The notes beneath the pieces were generated by a model that saw nothing but the letters and a program-made list of their open reading frames with translations, did no database searches and was not told the origin of the DNA. Made by a program: the position numbers and the translations under genes. A stretch of 64,000 nt of DNA from Burkholderia seminalis DSM 23518 (GTDB lineage: Bacteria; Pseudomonadota; Gammaproteobacteria; Burkholderiales; Burkholderiaceae). The stretch is taken from the NCBI RefSeq assembly GCF_902832885.1, contig NZ_CADFDK010000003.1:124001-188000 (forward strand), read 5' to 3'. Position 1 is the stretch's first letter; every line of letters starts with the position of its first letter. Shown here piece after piece: positions 51,849 to 60,581 of this stretch.

Positions 51849-52352
51849 ATGGACGTCGTCGTCGCGCTGTTCGGACAGGGCCGGATGCTCGGCCCCGGGC
51901 AGATGGCGCTGCGCGCGGTCGTCGTGTCCGCGATCGCGCTCGTGCTGATCCGCGTCGCCGGGCGGCGCGCGTTCGGCCAGCGTTCGCCGTTCGATTACGT
52001 GGTCGGGATCCTGCTCGGCGCGATCCTGAGCCGCGCGGTGGTCGGCGCGTCGCCGTTCGTGGCGACCGTCGCGGCGTCGTTCGCGATCGCGCTGCTGCAT
52101 CGCGCGATCGGCTGGGCCTGCGTGCGCTCGCGCCGGCTCGAGCGGCTGCTGGTCGGCGCCGAGCGCGAGGTGTATCGCAACGGCCGCTTCGACGACGCGC
52201 AGATGCGTGCCGCGCTGCTCACGCCGACCGACATTCGAGAGAGCGTGCGGCAGGCGCTCGGCGCGAACGACCTGTCCGACGTCGACGCGGCGATCCTGGA
52301 GCGCAACGGCCACGTCAGCATCGTGCGGCGCAGCCGCCGCCGCAGGCCGTGA
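51849..52352 (+). CDS. DUF421 membrane protein (YetF-like)
   Basis: This is a 167-residue protein with three N-terminal membrane helices and the DUF421 block RVAGRRAFGQRSPFDYVVGI. A soluble C-terminal domain follows (REVYRNGRFDDAQMRAAL, then SDVDAAILERNGHVSIV). YetF-type proteins are linked to spore or envelope functions in Bacillus; the role here is unknown. It starts 15 bases after katE. Confidence 0.87.
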   Translation: MDVVVALFGQGRMLGPGQMALRAVVVSAIALVLIRVAGRRAFGQRSPFDYVVGILLGAILSRAVVGASPFVATVAASFAIALLHRAIGWACVRSRRLERLLVGAEREVYRNGRFDDAQMRAALLTPTDIRESVRQALGANDLSDVDAAILERNGHVSIVRRSRRRRP

Positions 52353-52389
52353 CTTGAGCCGGACCCCACACGCGGCAAGGAGGACATCG

Positions 52390-53385
52390 ATGGCACGGAT
52401 GATCTGGAAAGGCGCGATCAGCTTCGGGCTCGTTCACGTGCCGGTGCAGCTGTTCCCGGCCACGCGCACCGTGAAGCCGTCGTTCCGGCTGCTCGACAAG
52501 CGCTCGATGGACCCGGTCGGCTACCGGCAGATCAACAAGCGCACCGGCAAGGAAGTCACGCGCGAGGACATCGTGCGCGGCTACGAGTACGAGAAGGAGC
52601 GCTACGTCGTGCTGACCGACGACGAGATCCGCGCGGCGAACCCCGAATCGACGCAGACGGTCGACATCGTCACGTTCGTCGACGAGGACGCCGTGTCGTT
52701 CCTGTATCTCGACACGCCGTACTACCTCGTGCCGGACCGCAAGGGCGAGAAGGTCTATGCGCTGCTGCGCGACGCGCTGAAGGACAGCGGCAAGATCGGC
52801 ATCGCGCACGTCGTGATGCGCGACCGCCAGCATCTCGGCGCGCTGATTCCGGTCGGGCCGCTGCTGGCGCTCGACACGCTGCGCTGGCAGGAGGAGCTGC
52901 GCCCGCTCGACGAACTGTCGGTGCCGGCCGACGACGCGAAACGTGCCGGTGTCAGCGCGCGCGAACTCGCGATGGCGAAGAAGCTGATCGAAGACATGTC
53001 CGGATCGTGGTCGCCCGACGCGTATCACGACACGTTCCGCGACGACATCCTCGAGCTGGTCGAGCGCAAGGTCCGCGCGGGCCGGATCGAGGAGATCGAG
53101 GACCGGCCCGCGCAGACGGGGCGTGCGGCGTCCAACGTCGTCGATCTGACCGAATTGCTCAAGCGCAGCCTGAAGGGTGGCGGGCGCGCGGGCGGTGGGG
53201 ACGACGATGCGGATACTGAAGCATCGGCGCCTTCGCGTGCGGCCGGCGCGCGCCGCAAACCGGCGGCGAAAGCGCCCGCCAAAGGAGCGGCGAAGGCGCC
53301 CGCGAAACGTACGGCCGCGAAGCGCGGCGCCACCGGTGCGCACTCGGCGAAGAAGGCCGCCGCGCGCCGCAAGCACGCCGCATGA
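52390..53385 (+). CDS. ku: Ku protein, DNA end-binding factor of non-homologous end joining
   Basis: This is a 331-residue bacterial Ku homodimer subunit. The family core is complete: MARMIWKGAISFGLVHVPVQ at the start, YEYEKERYVVLTDDEIRAA, and PYYLVPDRKGEKVYALLRDA. The C-terminal 80 residues are a Lys/Ala/Pro-rich tail, as in Ku proteins that bind DNA and recruit LigD. AAGGAGG precedes the ATG. It is directly followed by ligD. Confidence 0.95.
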   Translation: MARMIWKGAISFGLVHVPVQLFPATRTVKPSFRLLDKRSMDPVGYRQINKRTGKEVTREDIVRGYEYEKERYVVLTDDEIRAANPESTQTVDIVTFVDEDAVSFLYLDTPYYLVPDRKGEKVYALLRDALKDSGKIGIAHVVMRDRQHLGALIPVGPLLALDTLRWQEELRPLDELSVPADDAKRAGVSARELAMAKKLIEDMSGSWSPDAYHDTFRDDILELVERKVRAGRIEEIEDRPAQTGRAASNVVDLTELLKRSLKGGGRAGGGDDDADTEASAPSRAAGARRKPAAKAPAKGAAKAPAKRTAAKRGATGAHSAKKAAARRKHAA

Positions 53386-53409
53386 CGCCGCGTGACGGAG
53401 GATGACGCG

Positions 53410-56205
53410 ATGGCTGGCAAGCTCGATCCGTATCGCCGCAAACGCCGCTTCGACGCGAGCCCGGAACCCGAGGGCGCGCACGGGCGGCGGCGCGCTTCCG
53501 CCGATGCGACTACGCGCACGGGGCGCAACGCGCGACCGTCCGCGCGCGCGGCCAGGCCGCTGCGTTTCGTGATCCAGGAACACCACGCACGGCGCCTGCA
53601 TTACGACTTCCGTCTCGAACTCGACGGCACGCTGAAGTCGTGGGCCGTGCCGAAGGGGCCGAGCGTCGACCCGTCGGTGAAACGGCTGGCCGTGCACGTC
53701 GAGGATCATCCGCTCGAATACGCGTCGTTCGAAGGCGAGATTCCGGCCGGCCATTACGGCGCGGGTTCGGTCGTCGTCTGGGACGAAGGCACGTGGACGC
53801 CCGACGGCGGCGTCGCACAGGCACGCGCCGGCTATCGTGCCGGCAAGCTGACGTTCCGGCTCGACGGCGCGAAGCTGCACGGCGGCTGGGCGCTCGTGCG
53901 CAGCGGGCGGCAGCAGGGCCGCCAGGCGCAATGGCTGTTGATCAAGGAACGCGACGACGACGCGCGCGACGCCGAGACGTTCGATGTCGTTGCCCAGCGG
54001 CCGGGCAGCGTGCATGACGGACACACGCGGGCCGCGCGCGATCCGGCACCGGCCGACGCGGCGCCTTCCGTGCGTGCATCGCGCCGCGCCCGGCGCAACG
54101 CGTCGGACACGCGCGGCGCGGCGCACGACGACGGGCTGGAAAGGCCGCCCACCGACCTGTCGCAGGTAGACGGCGCCGTGCGTGCGGCGTTGCCCGAGCG
54201 CGTCGCGCCGCAACTCGCGACGCTGGTCGATGCGCCGCCGACGCACGGCGACTGGCGCTACGAGGTGAAATTCGACGGCTACCGGATCCTCGCGCGGATC
54301 GCGGGCCGCGGCGCGCGGCGGCACGTCACGCTGATGACGCGCGAAGGCCGCGACTGGACCGCGAAGCTGCGCTTGCAGCGCGATGCGCTCGCGGCGCTCG
54401 ACGTCGACAACGCGTGGCTCGACGGCGAGGCCGTCGTGCTCCGCGACACCGGCCTGCCGGATTTCCAGGCGCTGCAGAACGCGCTCGGCGCCGGGCGCTC
54501 GGACGCGGTGACGCTGTTCGTGTTCGACCTGCCGTTTCTGGACGGATACGACCTGCGCGACGCGCCGCTCACCGCGCGTCGCAGGCTGCTCGAACCGCTG
54601 CTCGCCGGCAGCGACCCCGCGCGGCTGCGCTACTCGCCCGATCTCGGCGACGATATCGCGTCGCTGATCGCGAGCGCGTGCGACACGGGGCTCGAGGGGC
54701 TGATCGGCAAGCGCGCGGATGCGCGCTATCGCGGCGGCCGCTCGCCCGCGTGGATCAAGCTGAAATGCAGGCGGCGACAGGAGTTCGTGATCGGCGGTTA
54801 TACCGAGCCGTCGGGCAGCCGGCATGGCTTCGGCGCGCTGCTGCTCGGCGTCCACGAGCCCGCCGCGGGCGGCAGGCGGTCGCACGGCACGCCGCCACTG
54901 CGTTATGTCGGCCGTGTCGGCACCGGGTTCGATACGCGCCTGCTCGACCGGCTCGCGGCCACCTTGCGCGAGCACGAACGCGCCACGACGCCGTTCGACC
55001 CGCCGCCGCGCGAACGTTCGCGCACGCGCGTGCATTGGGTCGAGCCGATGCTCGTCGCCGAATGCGAATTCGCGGAATGGACCGGCGACGGGATCGTGCG
55101 GCAGGCGGCGTTCGTTGCGCTGCGCGAAGACAAGCCGGCGCGGCAGATCGTCCGCGAGGTGCCGCGCCACACCGACACGGAGACGACGATGGATGGACCC
55201 CGCACCACGCACGACCCGCACCCGCCCGCCGCGCCTGCCGAATCCGCGCACGGCCGCCCGCCGCGCACGCGCTCCGATGCGTCGGCGGGCCGCACGCACG
55301 GCGAATCCGGTGCCGCCCAGGTTGGTCGGGTCCGCATCACTCACCCCGATCGCGTACTCGATCCGCAAAGCGGCACGCGCAAGATCGACCTCGCGCATTA
55401 CTGGCAACGTGTCGCGCCGTGGCTGCTGCCCGACCTGAAAGGGCGGCCCGTATCGCTCGTGCGCGCGCCGGGCGACATCGCCGGCGAACTGTTCTTCCAG
55501 AAGCATGCGGAGCGACGCGAGATCCCGTTCGTCACGCAGCACGAAGGACTGGATCCCGGCCACGGGCCGCTGCTGTCGATCGACAGCGTCGACGCGCTGC
55601 TCGGCGCCGCGCAGATGGGCACGATCGAGCTGCATACCTGGAACGCGCATGCGTCGAACATCGAGCGGCCGGACCGCATCGTGTTCGACCTCGATCCCGA
55701 TCCGGCGCTGCCGTGGCGCGAGATGATCGACGCCGCGCAGCTCGTGCGCGGGCTGCTCGACGCGCTGGGACTCGTGTCCTTCTGCAAGACCAGCGGCGGC
55801 AAGGGGCTGCACGTGGTCGTGCCGCTCACGCGGCACGCGGGCTGGGACGACGTGAAGGCGTTCTCGCGCGCCGTCGCGCAGCACGTCGCCGGCACGTTGC
55901 CCGAGCGCTTCACCGCGACGATGGGGCCGCGCCACCGGCGCGGCAAGATCTTCGTCGACTACTTGCGCAACGGCCGCGGCGCGAGCACGATCGCCGCGTA
56001 CTCGGTGCGCGCGCGGCCCGGCATGGGCGTGTCGGTGCCGCTCGACTGGGACGAGGTGCCCGCGACGACGGGTGGCGCGCAATGGACGATTGACACGCTG
56101 CACGAACGGCTCGATACGCTGAAGCGCGATCCGTGGGAAGACTATGCGAAGACGCGCCAGCGCGTCACCGCCGCGATGCGTGCGCGGCTCGGCGTGCAAA
56201 CGTGA
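53410..56205 (+). CDS. ligD: Multifunctional ATP-dependent DNA ligase D
   Basis: This is a 931-residue protein with the phosphoesterase - ligase - polymerase order. The phosphoesterase lies at about 60-200 (QEHHARRLHYDFRLELDGTL; EGEIPAGHYGAGSVVVWDEG). The ligase at about 265-560 has its AMP-lysine in YEVKFDGYRILARI and the OB part RYVGRVGTGFDTRLL. The polymerase at about 640-930 has THPDRVLDPQSGTRKIDLAH, FDLDPDP and KTSGGKGLHVVVPL. I chose the ATG at 53410 (GGAGG upstream); a GTG six codons earlier is possible. With Ku it performs non-homologous end joining. Confidence 0.95.
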   Translation: MAGKLDPYRRKRRFDASPEPEGAHGRRRASADATTRTGRNARPSARAARPLRFVIQEHHARRLHYDFRLELDGTLKSWAVPKGPSVDPSVKRLAVHVEDHPLEYASFEGEIPAGHYGAGSVVVWDEGTWTPDGGVAQARAGYRAGKLTFRLDGAKLHGGWALVRSGRQQGRQAQWLLIKERDDDARDAETFDVVAQRPGSVHDGHTRAARDPAPADAAPSVRASRRARRNASDTRGAAHDDGLERPPTDLSQVDGAVRAALPERVAPQLATLVDAPPTHGDWRYEVKFDGYRILARIAGRGARRHVTLMTREGRDWTAKLRLQRDALAALDVDNAWLDGEAVVLRDTGLPDFQALQNALGAGRSDAVTLFVFDLPFLDGYDLRDAPLTARRRLLEPLLAGSDPARLRYSPDLGDDIASLIASACDTGLEGLIGKRADARYRGGRSPAWIKLKCRRRQEFVIGGYTEPSGSRHGFGALLLGVHEPAAGGRRSHGTPPLRYVGRVGTGFDTRLLDRLAATLREHERATTPFDPPPRERSRTRVHWVEPMLVAECEFAEWTGDGIVRQAAFVALREDKPARQIVREVPRHTDTETTMDGPRTTHDPHPPAAPAESAHGRPPRTRSDASAGRTHGESGAAQVGRVRITHPDRVLDPQSGTRKIDLAHYWQRVAPWLLPDLKGRPVSLVRAPGDIAGELFFQKHAERREIPFVTQHEGLDPGHGPLLSIDSVDALLGAAQMGTIELHTWNAHASNIERPDRIVFDLDPDPALPWREMIDAAQLVRGLLDALGLVSFCKTSGGKGLHVVVPLTRHAGWDDVKAFSRAVAQHVAGTLPERFTATMGPRHRRGKIFVDYLRNGRGASTIAAYSVRARPGMGVSVPLDWDEVPATTGGAQWTIDTLHERLDTLKRDPWEDYAKTRQRVTAAMRARLGVQT

Positions 56206-56210
56206 ACGCG

Positions 56211-57530
56211 TCAGCGCCGGTGCTGCAGCCGGTAGTACCAGTTCATCAGCGGCGTCGCGGAGATCCCATGCGCGACCACCGATGCGCAGACGACGGCCAG
56301 CACCGGCGCGGCGAGCGGGCGCACCGCATCGGACGGCCCGTGCTCGAGCGCGAACAGCAGGTAGTAGAACGAGCCGATTCCGCGAATGCCGAACCATGCC
56401 ATCAGGCGCCGCTGCGCGTGCGTCGCGGGTGAACCGGCGAGCGTGAGCAGCACCGCGAGCGGCCGCACGGCGACGAACAGCACGGCGGCCAGCGCGGCGG
56501 CGCCCCAGGTGAACAGCGCGCCCGGCAACGTCGCGAGCACGCTGCCGACCATCGTCATCACGACGGCTTCCGCGATCCGTTCGAGTTCGATCGTGAAGCC
56601 GAGCACCGATTCGGCCATGAACGCGTGGGCCTTCTCCGGATGCTTTTCGGTCGCGACGACGTCCTCCGAATCGATCTGGCCGATGACTTCGCGCGGCTTG
56701 CGGTCGCCGCTCGCGCGATGCTCGACGCGCCGCATCGCGACGCCGGCCGCGAACGTCGCGATGAAGCCGAACGTGTGCGCGAGCTGCGCGGCGCCGAACG
56801 ACAGCACGATCAGCGCGAGCGCGAAGAAGCCTTCGAGGCCGAGTGCCTGCGCATGGCGCGTGCGCAGCCAGCCGATCGTCCAGGTCGTCGCCCAGCCGAG
56901 GCCGCCGCCGATCGCGGCCGCACCCGCGATGCCCCACAGCGCGGCGAGCGCGAACGTGCCGGACAGCGGCGCGATGCCATGCGTCGCGTTGCTTGCGCCG
57001 CACAGCGCGAGCCCCGCGAGCGCGAACGGCAGCGCGATGCCGTCGTTCATTCCGCCTTCGCCCGACAGCGCGAAGCGGACGAGATCGCGATCGCCCGGAT
57101 CGTGCACCTGCACGTCGTGCGCGAGCACGGGGTCGGTCGGCGCGAGGATCGCCGCGAGCAGCAACGCGGGGCCCCAGCCGAGCCCGAGCGCGAGCACCGC
57201 GCAGGCGGCGAGCAGCGGCACGGTGACGACCATCGCGAGCAGGCCGAGGCGGCACGGCACGAGCCACAGCCGGTCGGACAGCGGCACGCGCAGCCGCAGC
57301 CCGATCGCGAACAGCGACACGAGCAGCGCGATTTCGACGATTTCACGCAGCAGCCGGCCGTCGCGTTCCAGGTCCAGATGCAGCAGGCCGGCGCCGGCCG
57401 GGCCGAGCGCGACGCCGAGGATGAGATAGACCATCGCGGTGCTGCAGGGCAGGTGGCGCAACGCGGACGTCGCGAGGCCCATGCCCAGCAGCACGGCGCC
57501 GATGATCAGGTACCAGAGCGTCTCGTGCAT
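56211..57530 (-). CDS. Cation:proton antiporter (CPA family)
   Basis: This is a 439-residue membrane protein with about twelve helices. Family blocks include YLILGVALGPAGAG, ALLLAAILAPTDPVLAHDVQ (the conserved Asp region) and SGEGGMNDGIALPFALAGLA. This is the Na+/H+ exchanger CPA1/CPA2 type. The ribosome site is weak. It follows the DUF3175 gene by 42 bases and is probably co-transcribed. It ends 5 bases from ligD, convergent. Confidence 0.88.
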   Translation of the reverse strand: MHETLWYLIIGAVLLGMGLATSALRHLPCSTAMVYLILGVALGPAGAGLLHLDLERDGRLLREIVEIALLVSLFAIGLRLRVPLSDRLWLVPCRLGLLAMVVTVPLLAACAVLALGLGWGPALLLAAILAPTDPVLAHDVQVHDPGDRDLVRFALSGEGGMNDGIALPFALAGLALCGASNATHGIAPLSGTFALAALWGIAGAAAIGGGLGWATTWTIGWLRTRHAQALGLEGFFALALIVLSFGAAQLAHTFGFIATFAAGVAMRRVEHRASGDRKPREVIGQIDSEDVVATEKHPEKAHAFMAESVLGFTIELERIAEAVVMTMVGSVLATLPGALFTWGAAALAAVLFVAVRPLAVLLTLAGSPATHAQRRLMAWFGIRGIGSFYYLLFALEHGPSDAVRPLAAPVLAVVCASVVAHGISATPLMNWYYRLQHRR

Positions 57531-57572
57531 GGGTGCGCTCGTGGCTGGCGGGCAACGCAGGCGCGCAAGCCG

Positions 57573-57929
57573 TCAGGGCTTGCGGCCGAACGCCTCGCGC
57601 AGTTTCCGCTTCGCGCGTTCGAGCGTCGTGCGGCGCGTTTTCGGGAGGTTGCGGCCCGCGCGGTTCACGTAGAAGTTCAGCATCGACATCGCCGACTGGA
57701 ACGGCGATGCCTTGCGGCGGCGGCTGTGCTCGGCCGAACGCTTCAGCGAGGCGGCGATCGCGGCCGGATCGTCGGATTTGAAGATGTCGGGCTCGAGGTC
57801 GAGCGCATCGCTTTTTTGCGTGACTTCGCCCGACCAGCGCTTGCGGTGTTTCGGGTCGGCGCTGCGGGCGCGGCCGGCGCGGCGCGTGAGGCGCTTGCCG
57901 TGCGCATGGGAAGCGGAGGCGGAAGGCAT
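57573..57929 (-). CDS. DUF3175 basic protein
   Basis: This is a 118-residue Arg/Lys-rich protein: KRWSGEVTQKSDALDLEPDI, SLKRSAEHSRRRKASPFQSA and MSMLNFYVNRAGRNLP. These are the DUF3175 hallmarks. The strong positive charge suggests nucleic-acid binding, but no function is known to me. GGAGCC precedes the ATG at 57929. Confidence 0.85.
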   Translation of the reverse strand: MPSASASHAHGKRLTRRAGRARSADPKHRKRWSGEVTQKSDALDLEPDIFKSDDPAAIAASLKRSAEHSRRRKASPFQSAMSMLNFYVNRAGRNLPKTRRTTLERAKRKLREAFGRKP

Positions 57930-57979
57930 GAAGGCGGCTCCATATGGGGTCGGGGGAGGGTCGTACGGTGAGAGGCGCC

Positions 57980-57993
57980 GCAAACCGCGTGCC
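57980..57993 (-). promoter_or_regulatory. Candidate sigma-54 promoter (GGCACGCGGTTTGC), minus strand
   Basis: It matches GGCAY-N5-TTGC. Predicted start is about 57968, 39 bases before the DUF3175 gene. It is divergent from the promoter at 58018. Confidence 0.7.
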
Positions 57994-58017
57994 GCGCGGC
58001 GCGCCGGTGCCGGTGAC

Positions 58018-58031
58018 GGCATGGGCCTTGC
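58018..58031 (+). promoter_or_regulatory. Candidate sigma-54 promoter (GGCATGGGCCTTGC)
   Basis: It matches GGCAY-N5-TTGC. Predicted start is about 58043, 44 bases before the Gly-rich secreted protein. Confidence 0.6.
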
Positions 58032-58086
58032 TGAAAGGTACGGGCAGGCTTTTCCATGACCGCATCACCACCAGGGAGACAACACC

Positions 58087-58503
58087 ATGGAGTCAGTATT
58101 GGAATCGATGTGCGTCGCGCGGCGCGTGCTCACTTGCGCGGCTGTCGCGATCGTTGCGGCCGCGCCGGCCGCATGGGCCCAGAACACGCAGCGTCCGGAC
58201 GAAGGAACGGGCGCACCGAATCCGTCGATGGACATGTCGACGCCGGACACCAACGGCAATACGGCCGCGCCGCCTCCGCCCGCCAGCCCGAAGCGGCACG
58301 GCGCGAAGCACGGCATGCCGTCGCACAGCGGGGCGGCAGGCCACGTGAAGCCGGGCGGCGGCCCCAACGGTGCGGGTGCGGGCGGCAGCGGTGCCGCGGG
58401 GGGCGGTGTCGGTGGCGGTACGGGCGCGGGCAACGGCGGCTCGCCGGGGGCGACGGGCTCGGGCGGCGGCGGGGCCGGCGGCGCGGGTTCGAGCGGATAT
58501 TGA
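58087..58503 (+). CDS. Exported Gly-rich protein
   Basis: This is a 138-residue protein with a signal peptide (VLTCAAVAIVAAAPAAWAQN, cleavage after WAQ or AWA). A His/Lys-rich middle (KRHGAKHGMPSHSG) and about 55 residues of Gly-rich repeats (GGG, GAG, GSG) ending SSGY follow. It is likely secreted or periplasmic and disordered, possibly structural. The function is unknown. Confidence 0.72.
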   Translation: MESVLESMCVARRVLTCAAVAIVAAAPAAWAQNTQRPDEGTGAPNPSMDMSTPDTNGNTAAPPPPASPKRHGAKHGMPSHSGAAGHVKPGGGPNGAGAGGSGAAGGGVGGGTGAGNGGSPGATGSGGGGAGGAGSSGY

Positions 58504-58599
58504 GGCGGTAATCGACGGTGTCGTGCCGGCGCGGCCGGCACGGCGCGATGGCGGCGCGGTTTCCAGGACCGGCGCACCGCCACCACGCAGGAGGACATC

Positions 58600-58965
58600 A
58601 TGCAATCGAATTCCCGGATTTTGCTGGAGAACGAAGAGATCGACGGCGACGCGATCGACGCGGACGATCTCGACACGACCGTCCAGGTCGATGTCGAAAC
58701 GGGCCGGATCATGTTCCATGCGGCATGGGCGCTCACGCCCGAAGCGCCGCCCGAGGCCGCGCGGCATGCGGTCGTGCTCGCACTCGACTGCGACACGATG
58801 GAGCGTTACGCGGATCTCGACGACGGCGCACGGATGCGCGTGCACGCGATGCTGCACGAGGCCGTGCAGCAGACGCTCGACCAGTTGCCCGACACCGACG
58901 AGCACCTGACGCTGACGGTCGAACTGACCGACGCGATGCTCGACGCCGCGCGCCATCTGCAGTAG
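58600..58965 (+). CDS. DUF3022-like protein, paralogue of the one at 49219
   Basis: This is a 121-residue acidic soluble protein (MQSNSRILLENEEIDGDAID) with the block MERYADLDDGARMRVHAMLH that parallels the protein at 49219. AGGAGG precedes the start. It follows the Gly-rich gene by 96 bases in the same direction without a clear promoter of its own. Confidence 0.72.
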   Translation: MQSNSRILLENEEIDGDAIDADDLDTTVQVDVETGRIMFHAAWALTPEAPPEAARHAVVLALDCDTMERYADLDDGARMRVHAMLHEAVQQTLDQLPDTDEHLTLTVELTDAMLDAARHLQ

Positions 58966-59002
58966 CCGTGGCGGATCGCCCTGCCGCATCGGATTACATC
59001 CC

Positions 59003-59018
59003 GTTGAAATCTTTGCAG
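59003..59018. promoter_or_regulatory. Candidate activator site GTTGAAATCTTTGCAG
   Basis: It lies 82 bases upstream of the -24 element at 59100. Read in reverse it is CTGCAA-AGA-TTTCAA, close to the dyads at 46037 and 60110. Confidence 0.45.
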
Positions 59019-59099
59019 CCGGTACGTGGCGACGTCGAATGGCCGGCCGCGCGCACGCGCGCGGCGGCCTTCGCGTGATTGCGGGGTGGTTCCCCGGCC

Positions 59100-59113
59100 G
59101 GTACGCCGATTGC
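59100..59113 (+). promoter_or_regulatory. Candidate sigma-54 promoter (GGTACGCCGATTGC)
   Basis: The -12 element and spacing are good; -24 is GGTAC. Predicted start is about 59125, 39 bases before the DJ-1/PfpI gene. Confidence 0.55.
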
Positions 59114-59163
59114 GGCGCAATCGACGCGGCACGACGTGTGCCGCCATTCCGACGGAGGCATTC

Positions 59164-59712
59164 ATGAGCGGCAGGCTGGATCATTGCAGGGTAGCCATTC
59201 TCGCGGTCGACGGTTTCGAGGAAGCCGAACTCGTCGAGCCGCAGCGCGCGCTCGCGGCCGAAGGCGCGCAGGTCGACGTGATTTCGCAGCAGCGCGGCGA
59301 GATCCAGGGTTTCCGGCACGTCGACAAGGGCGAGCGCGTGAAGGTCGACCGCACGTTCGACGAAGCGCGCGAAGGCGACTACGACGCGGTCGTGCTGCCC
59401 GGCGGCGTCGTAAACGGCGACGCGATCCGGATGCTGCCGGCCGCGCGTGAATTCGTGACGGCGGCCGTCGGCGCCGGCAAGCCGATCGCGGCGATCTGCC
59501 ACGGCGGCTGGCTGCTCGTGTCGGCCGAACTCGTCGTGGGCCGCACGATGACGAGCTGGCCGAGCCTGCAGGACGATATCCGGCACGCGGGCGGCAAGTG
59601 GGTCGACGAGGAGGTGGTGCGCGACGGCAACCTGATCACGAGCCGCAAGCCGGCCGACCTTCCCGCGTTCAACGGCGCATTGGTCGATCGCCTCGCGGCG
59701 CGGGGCGCATAG
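59164..59712 (+). CDS. DJ-1/PfpI family protein
   Basis: This is a 182-residue class I glutamine amidotransferase-like protein with VAILAVDGFEEAELVEPQRA at the start and the nucleophile Cys in PIAAICHGGWLLVSAELVVG. The YhbO/PfpI subgroup shares these features and is linked to stress protection and deglycase or protease activity, which is debated. GGAGG precedes the ATG. Confidence 0.9.
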   Translation: MSGRLDHCRVAILAVDGFEEAELVEPQRALAAEGAQVDVISQQRGEIQGFRHVDKGERVKVDRTFDEAREGDYDAVVLPGGVVNGDAIRMLPAAREFVTAAVGAGKPIAAICHGGWLLVSAELVVGRTMTSWPSLQDDIRHAGGKWVDEEVVRDGNLITSRKPADLPAFNGALVDRLAARGA

Positions 59713-59716
59713 CGCG

Positions 59717-60049
59717 ATGCCCGCCGATTCCGCCCGCCACGTGACGCTGACCGCCGCGCCGCCCGTGTTCGACGGGGCGGCGCTGCAGTTGCGTTTCGTC
59801 GTCGAGGTCGATGGCACGCCGCAGACCTGGGCGATCACGGTCGAAGCGCTGGAAGATCATTTCGGCGCGCGCTCCGCGCTGGAGGCCGACCTGCGCGACG
59901 CGTTCGAACGCGGCCGTGCGCGCATCGAGGCGGCATGTGCGGACCTGCTGGCGAACGGCAATGACGGTGATGTCGTGCTGCACAGCGGGTATTTCCGGGC
60001 GCCGGCGGGCCGCGCGCGGGCAGGGCTGTTCCCTTCCGGGCGGCGCTGA
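59717..60049 (+). CDS. DUF1488 protein
   Basis: This is a 110-residue soluble protein: PPVFDGAALQLRFVVEVDGT then ITVEALEDHFGARSALEADL. This is the DUF1488 pattern. It starts 4 bases after the PfpI stop, so it is co-transcribed. The function is unknown. Confidence 0.8.
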   Translation: MPADSARHVTLTAAPPVFDGAALQLRFVVEVDGTPQTWAITVEALEDHFGARSALEADLRDAFERGRARIEAACADLLANGNDGDVVLHSGYFRAPAGRARAGLFPSGRR

Positions 60050-60109
60050 CCCGCGTGCCGTTCCCGTGCCGGGATTCGGGCGCACCCGGGCCGCCGGCCT
60101 TACACGCAA

Positions 60110-60125
60110 TTGAAAACTTTTCCAG
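60110..60125. promoter_or_regulatory. Candidate activator site TTGAAAACTTTTCCAG
   Basis: It lies 76 bases upstream of the -24 element at 60201 and resembles the site at 59003-59018. Confidence 0.4.
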
Positions 60126-60200
60126 CCGGGCGCACCCGCCGTCCGGTGCCACATCGCGGGGCAGGCACGCCGCCCGGACATCGATCGCCTCACGCCGGCT

Positions 60201-60214
60201 GGCACGGACCCTGC
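60201..60214 (+). promoter_or_regulatory. Candidate sigma-54 promoter (GGCACGGACCCTGC)
   Basis: In context CTGGCACGGACCCTGCA, it is a close match to the classic consensus. Predicted start is about 60226, 80 bases before the ATG at 60306. Confidence 0.7.
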
Positions 60215-60305
60215 ATGTTCATCCCGTTGCCGGCGCACGATGCGCGCCGCACGCCGATGCGGCGCCGGGAGCGCGTCGCGCGCAGCCGTCAACGGGGAAA
60301 CGAGC

Positions 60306-60551
60306 ATGCTGACCGCCCATGAATTTGCCGCGCTGTTCCTGGCGCATCACGCGCCGGAACAGATCCAGATCGATCGCGACGACATCGTCGCCCTCGTCGA
60401 ACAACACCTGATCGTGATGCAGCACGACGACGCGTCGGGCGAGCACCGTCCCGCGCTGACGGCCGACGGGCTGTCGGTGCTGCGCAGCGTGCAGCGGCAT
60501 GACGCGGCCGAATCCGGCGCGATCGGCCTGAGCGACACCGCCGACGCGTAA
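60306..60551 (+). CDS. Small hypothetical protein (81 residues)
   Basis: This is a soluble protein, MLTAHEFAALFLAHHAPEQI then VALVEQHLIVMQHDDASGEH, with an overall helical, HTH-like look but no recognised domain. The ribosome site is weak (GGGGAAACGAGC). A very good sigma-54 candidate precedes it. Confidence 0.65.
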   Translation: MLTAHEFAALFLAHHAPEQIQIDRDDIVALVEQHLIVMQHDDASGEHRPALTADGLSVLRSVQRHDAAESGAIGLSDTADA

Positions 60552-60581
60552 TGTTTCGCGCTTGCGCGCTGCGCGCGCCGC

